Assembly: GCA_038502055.1 (NCBI GenBank)
Contig: JAXRKN010000036.1
Span: 2,790,001-2,854,000 of the forward strand
DNA length: 64,000 nt
Direction: 5' to 3'
From: Tanytarsus gracilentus
Taxonomy: Eukaryota; Arthropoda; Insecta; Diptera; Chironomidae
Below the pieces are notes generated by a model. That model did not search any database. It was given only the letters and a program-made list of their open reading frames with translations, and was not told where the DNA came from. Below are positions 60,422 through 64,000 of the stretch, in pieces (within the stretch, counting starts at the first letter, position 1; each line of letters starts with the position of its first letter). The translations under genes were made by a program, and so were the position numbers.

Positions 60422-60978
60422 TTCGATAAGTTGAAACGTTAATTATCCTCTTTAATGACTTATTATATTATGCGATGTTAAATTAAAGAGCTTTTAAATT
60501 TTCTAGGGCTGGATGATTTTTGTGCTGTAGAAATCCCAATTGCAGCGTAGAAAACTTAGCCCTTGATTTATTTCGAGTATATTAAACACTAATAAATATT
60601 TTTAAACAGAAAAATTACACAAAGTTACTTTAATTCCACTATAAATTTACGATTAATCAATTTCACATGTTCCAAGAAAATTATTTTGTTTTTTTTGAGT
60701 GCTAAAAACGGTTTTAGCAGAAAATTCAAATTTTAGCAAAAATTCAAAAAAGTACGTTAAAATTAGATGAAAAAATTTGTTAATTAAAATAATTCAATTT
60801 TTAATAATCAAATTAAGTTAAAATCATTAGAGTTATTCATTAATTTATTTTATTGTTACACTCGAAAACTCTTTTTCGTGACAATACTGCAACTTCTCCA
60901 CCTTCTTCTTCGACATTTGTTTTCTCCCGTGAAAAAATATTGAAAATTGTTGTCTACTCGCGGTTTTAAGCTGTAAGA
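60422..60978. promoter_or_regulatory. Shared divergent promoter region, Daxx-like / NDUFS2
   Basis: The 557-bp gap between opposing start codons, AT-rich with no ORF. It contains both 5' UTRs. Confidence 0.45.
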
Positions 60979-62597
60979 ATGGCTTACTCTATTATAAGCA
61001 ACATCGCAAGGAAGACAGCAAGTGCAAACTTATCGAAATCAGCGCTGCAAAGTGTCGGAGCTTTGTATAATGCAAAGTAAATGATAACTTTTTTTTGTTG
61101 TTGTAATTTTTCATTTTCATTGCATAATTTTCGATTTATTAAACTAACTAATGGAACGTCAATTGTCATTGTAGGCAAACGAGAGGAGCTGCAAGATGGT
61201 ATCCGGACTCAGAATATTGCCAGCAATTCAGTGGAGCAGTGATGTATCCTGATGAGATAACGTCAAAATGGAAAGTTCCACCATACAATGCAAAAATGGC
61301 ACCTCTGCCCGAGAAACATGTTCGCAATATGAGCATTAATTTCGGTCCACAACATCCAGCCGCTCACGGTGTCTTGAGAATGGTGATGGAGCTTGACGGT
61401 GAGACCGTTATGCGTTGCGATCCTCACATCGGCCTTCTTCATCGTGGCACTGAGAAATTGATTGAATACAAGACCTACACGCAAGCACTACCTTACTTCG
61501 ATCGGTGAGACCGTTAAATGTACGCATAAAATAGAAGAATTAATTGATTATTTAATTTTAGACTCGACTACGTCTCAATGATGTGCAATGAGCAATGCTA
61601 CTCGCTTGCCGTTGAGAAACTATTGAATATTGATATTCCAATTCGCGCAAAGTACATTAGAGGTATGCTTTATTTTCTTTTATCGTGACTCTATTTTCAT
61701 AAAATCTCATTCTTCACAGTCCTTTTTGCCGAACTTACAAGAATTTTAAATCACATTATGGCAGTTGGCACTCACGCTTTAGATATTGGTGCGATTACAC
61801 CATTCTTCTGGCTCTTCGAGGAACGTGAAAAAATGATGGAGTTTTATGAGCGTGTGTCGGGTGCTCGCATGCACGCTGCTTACGTTCGTCCAGGCGGCGT
61901 CTATTTAGACCTTCCACTCGGTCTCCTCGACGATATCTATGAGTTTTCCTCGAAATTTAGCGAACGCTTAGACGAAGTTGAAGATTTGCTCACAAATAAT
62001 CGTTTGTGGATTCAAAGAACCGAAGACATTGGCATCGTGTCGGCTGAGGATGCTCTCAATCTCGGTTTCAGTGGTGTCATGCTTCGTGGCTCCGGCATCA
62101 AATGGGATTTGCGCAAAACTCAACCATATGACGCTTATCATCTTGTTGAATTCGATGTTCCAATTGGAACTAAAGGAGATTGCTACGACCGTTATTTGTG
62201 TCGTGTTGAGGAGATGCGTCAGTCTCTTAGAATTATTGATCAGTGCTTGAATCAAATGCCAGCAGGAGAAATTAAAGTTGACGATGCAAAATTGACACCA
62301 CCATCACGACACGAAATGAAAACGTCCATGGAGGCTCTCATTCACCACTTCAAACTCTTCACACAAGGTTATCAAGTTCCACCAGGATCAACCTACACAG
62401 CGATTGAAGCACCAAAGGGAGAGTTCGGTGTTTATCTCGTCTCAGATGGCTCAAGTAAACCCTATAGATGTAAAATCAAGGCACCAGGTTTCGCTCACTT
62501 GGCTGCAATTGATAAAATCGGCAAAAATCATATGCTTGCTGATATTGTTGCCATCATCGGAACGTTGGACGTTGTTTTCGGAGAAATCGATCGATAA
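60979..62597 (+). CDS. ND-49: NDUFS2, 49-kDa subunit of mitochondrial complex I, 468 aa
   Basis: Core subunit of NADH:ubiquinone oxidoreductase that lines the quinone-binding chamber next to cluster N2, in the inner mitochondrial membrane. Exons: 60979-61076, 61175-61504, 61562-61662 and 61720-62597; phases agree. The N-terminal about 40 residues are a presequence (MAYSIISNIARKTASANLSK). Conserved blocks: INFGPQHPAAHGVLRMVMEL, HIGLLHRGTEKLIEYKTYTQ, YVSMMCNEQCYSLAVEKLL, RILNHIMAVGTHALDIGA, GARMHAAYVRPGGV, and the C-terminal VAIIGTLDVVFGEIDR, which is nearly invariant across animals. An AATAAA lies near 62682. Length is normal for the family. Confidence 0.98.
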
Positions 62598-63936
62598 TTA
62601 GGGAAAACCCTTAAGAAAAATTAGAAGCAACTTCTCTTTTGTGTTAAAAAAATTATTTGGACAAAACGTTCATTATAAATTAAATAAAAAATATTAAAAA
62701 AAGTTTTGAGTATTCCTTCTCTTCCACAGACGTACATGTCAAAAAATACGTAACAGAGAGTTTTTTACATTTTCTCTTCTTTCTTCGATTTTCTTCTGTT
62801 CATTCGTTAAGAAAATAAAAACTCAAACACGAGTCAGTTTCGATGAGAATTTTCGAGTGATCAGACGCGTTTCTAGTCATTCACAAAATCATCACTTAAA
62901 GAGAGAAATAAATTTGAAAAAAATAGATTTAAACACTTGTCAACTTCTAACGAGACAAATCGCTGATTATTCAAGTCGTTCGAAGAGATGAAAAAATAGC
63001 GTAAAATTTGGCTGCGAAAAAAAATATTTAAGGAACAAGACAAAAGTGTGATTTTTATATTTTGTGGCGGTTATAAATTATTTCTGAGATCATTTTTGAC
63101 ATCCATTGGTGAAAAATTTGAGACATTCGCATGACAACCCTTTTTACTTTTACGTGACTCGTGAAATCATTTTTAAAAACTCAATTTTCGATTGGTTTAA
63201 AATTCTAGAAACGAATTTGTGTTAAAAAAATTTTATTATTAAGTGAAATCCCATAAAAGGACATTAATAAATTTATGCTCGCAATGATCGTTGAATTTAA
63301 AAATCATGCTTGAAGAAATCATGGATTATTGTGAAAAATGCACGTCAAATGTGAGTAATGTCATAAAATTTTAATCGTTCGCGCGCAATCTTACAAATTA
63401 AGCTCATAAATTAACATTTTTTAGTTCGCTAATTTGATAAAGCGCCACTTAATAAAAAATAATTGAGAGCGCAGATTTTTTTCAACTAGGCCGAATCTTG
63501 ATTATTTTCTCAAAGTGCCATGCTTGAGTCACAAAAAAACAAAATACGGCATTGATGATAGCAGTTATGACTCTCTTACACTCTCGTGCGTATTTTTCGA
63601 GCGAGTAAACGAATTTTGTAATTTTAATTTCATAGAAATCATTCTTGAAACTTTATCAGCCGCTTAAAATTTTTCATAGCAAAAAGCTTCAAAAGAAAAT
63701 TCGCTTAAGAATAAACAAAATATTCATCTTTCTCAGCTCTCGATTTACAAAATTATCTGCACACAGCTATTTCGATCACTTCAAAGCGATCTCGCGAAAA
63801 TCTCATTGGCAGCCGCCAAGATCTTTTTGATTACTTTTTAGCTTCTTTCATTTCGACGTTATTCAAAAAATTTTAAATTTCTCAACTGCAAAAAAATAAA
63901 TAAAAACTTTAAGTTCATCAACTCGATGATAGCAAA
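62598..63936. other. Non-coding region downstream of NDUFS2
   Basis: Starts with the NDUFS2 3' UTR (AATAAA near 62682). The remainder is AT-rich with no supported ORF and is probably upstream or 5' UTR sequence of the next gene. Confidence 0.55.
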
Positions 63937-64000
63937 ATGGAAGAAGCAATTAAACATCCGCTGCTTTATGGTATCAAAAAGTCATGCTATTGAATATGAA
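63937..64000 (+). CDS. Possible first coding exon of the next gene, cut by the window edge
   Basis: An ATG in good context (AGCAAAATGG) opens MEEAIKHPLLYG. A GTATC donor after TTTATG would give a short first exon; unspliced, the frame stops within 20 codons. The evidence is only the start context and possible donor, so the call is weak. I cannot name the product. Confidence 0.25.

Noticed and set aside
1..64000. tRNA and known microRNA genes
   Set aside because: I scanned by eye for B-box-like GGTTCGAATCC words and several conserved insect microRNA seeds and found no credible cloverleaf or hairpin; a proper search could still find one.

Overview
This 64 kb window is eukaryotic, almost certainly a small, AT-rich insect genome. 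Genes are split by mostly short (about 50-170 bp) GT-AG introns. Nearly every recognisable protein has a clear dipteran or animal orthologue. The extreme gene packing in parts, the ZAD zinc-finger protein and the AANAT-like acetyltransferase point to a nematoceran fly; a chironomid-type midge is my best inference, not something proved here.

Layout, left to right. 1-4.8 kb: non-coding. 4.8-6.1 kb: a secreted lipocalin. 6.6-8.9 kb: a 63-residue, mitochondrial-looking small protein whose intron holds a 119-bp tandem repeat. 9.3-18.5 kb: a dense cluster of head-to-head pairs, namely ZAD zinc finger (-) with GID4 (+), then Rab40 (-) with METTL14 (+), then an F-box protein (-) with casein kinase I alpha (+). 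18.5-34.2 kb: CK1 alpha, with one kinase-body exon and two alternative last exons 13 kb apart; the intervening DNA holds a 331-bp hairpin element and a possible retroelement remnant. 36.5-40.1 kb: Ankle2 (-), head-to-head with an ER M28 metallopeptidase of the ERMP1 family (+). 44.0-53.6 kb: a nine-exon, seven-PDZ Grip gene. 54.0-62.6 kb: another dense cluster with TRM6, two tandem kynurenine formamidases, an AANAT-like acetyltransferase (-), a Daxx-like histone chaperone (-) and NDUFS2 (+). The last 1.4 kb is non-coding, with a possible first exon of the next gene at the edge.

The genes do not form one pathway. Several fit shared themes: protein turnover (GID4 of the CTLH ligase, Rab40 with a SOCS box, F-box protein), RNA modification (METTL14, TRM6), chromatin and nuclear envelope (Daxx, Ankle2) and mitochondria (NDUFS2, the small protein). 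The most notable signals are the paired CK1 alpha terminal exons, the Ser-to-Cys nucleophile change in the second formamidase, a Rab40 whose G3 motif has lost its Gln, a Daxx intron bounded by a perfect 10-bp repeat, and a convergent gene pair whose stop codons lie 9 bp apart with each overlapping a polyadenylation hexamer. Exon boundaries were read by eye from frame continuity, splice dinucleotides and homology remembered from the families; no search was run.
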